64,000 nucleotides of DNA from Promethearchaeia archaeon (GTDB lineage Archaea; Asgardarchaeota; Lokiarchaeia; Sigyniarchaeales; SOKP01), in assembly GCA_029856045.1 (NCBI GenBank), contig JAHQWG010000047.1, forward strand, positions 64,001 to 128,000, in the 5' to 3' direction. A program made the position numbers and the translations under genes. Shown here in pieces: positions 63,673 through 64,000 of this stretch. Positions within the stretch are counted from its first letter, which is position 1, and each line of letters begins with the position of its first letter. The notes beneath the pieces are model-generated. The model did no database searches, was not told where the DNA came from, and saw only the letters and a list, made by a program, of their open reading frames with translations.

Positions 63673-64000
63673 ATGAAAGATATTAAATATCTACTTAAAA
63701 TTATTTTTGGGACATTTTCATTAGTATCCACAGTCGGTTTGATATTCATTGGACTAATGGAGCTTTACCTTTTTAATTTGGATTTACCAGGTGCAGAAGA
63801 TGCCATTATCATCACTATGATAGGCTCGATAGTGGGATTTTTCTTAATGTGGTTTCTTGATAAAAATGAGAAATTTAAAAGCACATTTCAGCGAGTGGAA
63901 GGAAGATTCAATTTCCGATGGTTTATTATCTTGCCAATTGCATTTTCTATAAATATTATTTCGTTTCTTTATTTTTTTATCAATTCTAATATTTCACTTG
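63673..64000 (+). CDS. Membrane protein, 3' end beyond the window
   Basis: 109 codons are visible from the ATG at 63673 with no stop before the edge. Three hydrophobic segments (about residues 7-34, 46-62 and 84-105) are separated by charged loops. No family is recognised. It follows the U32 gene by 95 bp on the same strand. Confidence 0.7.
   Translation, partial: MKDIKYLLKIIFGTFSLVSTVGLIFIGLMELYLFNLDLPGAEDAIIITMIGSIVGFFLMWFLDKNEKFKSTFQRVEGRFNFRWFIILPIAFSINIISFLYFFINSNISL

Noticed and set aside
1-64000. CRISPR arrays, insertion sequences or prophage genes
   Set aside because: No regularly spaced repeats, transposase, integrase or phage structural genes were recognised.

Overview
The window looks like a chromosome segment of an Asgard (promethearchaeal, probably Lokiarchaeia-like) archaeon. 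It is strongly AT-rich. Its information-processing genes are archaeal: one histone, ribosomal proteins S8e, S28e and L7Ae, SRP19, an LSm protein and a proteasome beta subunit. It also carries eukaryote-signature modules: a Roadblock/LC7 domain fused to a Ras-like GTPase, a RING-H2 protein with TPR-like repeats, a JAMM metalloprotease and a possible UBA domain. No transposase, integrase or CRISPR array was seen. The lineage is inferred from gene content, not from a phylogenetic marker.

Layout. 1-4.1 kb (minus): 5' part of a sirtuin, a GH38-like protein with altered metal-site motifs, then a polyferredoxin/HTH/thioredoxin group. 4.5-9.3 kb: GYD protein, ZIP transporter, DEAD-box helicase, a large unknown protein with a UBA-like motif, NUDIX hydrolase. 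9.7-16 kb: thiamine genes thiC and a thiD-thiN fusion, with cupin, PAS, phosphodiesterase and DUF166 genes between them. 16-18.3 kb: RING-TPR and Roadblock-GTPase genes head to head. 18.5-23.4 kb: GH4 glycosidase and two exported proteins bracketed by a leuB-like gene and a duplicated remnant of its 3' end. 23.6-31.4 kb: zinc-ribbon membrane protein, histone, histidine kinase/response regulator, 7-TM protein, methyltransferases and a PAS protein. 31.7-37.5 kb: an unknown protein with a CrtC/AttH-like partner, two ferredoxins, a membrane protein and an EFR1-type flavodoxin-ferredoxin. 37.5-47.8 kb: exported M1 aminopeptidase, GPH symporter, CocE/S15 hydrolase, dipeptide epimerase, beta-lactamase-fold hydrolase and C45 hydrolase. 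48-57 kb: housekeeping genes (tRNA-Arg, LSm, DUF711, DUF4443, JAMM, proteasome, S8e, HypA, SRP19, interrupted tRNA-Pro, L7Ae, S28e) plus two hydrolases. 57-64 kb: Hsp20/PadR pair with a probable operator, SDR, MFS, DUF447, an ICMT-like protein, U32 protein and a truncated membrane protein.

How the genes may work together. ThiC makes HMP-P, and the ThiD-ThiN fusion phosphorylates it and joins it to the thiazole phosphate. The peptidase, epimerase and transporter genes look like scavenging of external peptides, perhaps including bacterial wall peptides. The ferredoxin and flavodoxin genes suggest low-potential electron transfer. RING, JAMM, proteasome and the UBA-like protein suggest ubiquitin-type signalling, although no ubiquitin, E1 or E2 gene lies in the window.

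Most notable: (1) a Roadblock-GTPase protein whose C-terminal part reads like a second, nucleotide-site-less GTPase fold, divergent from a RING-TPR gene; (2) hypA, whose conserved N-terminus can only start at an AUA codon with a well-placed Shine-Dalgarno, plus a weaker AUA candidate in a response regulator; (3) tRNA-Pro(GGG) with a 26-nt insertion in the D-loop; (4) three blocks bracketed by diverged direct repeats; (5) a 12-codon leader ORF overlapping an ICMT-like gene by ATGA.
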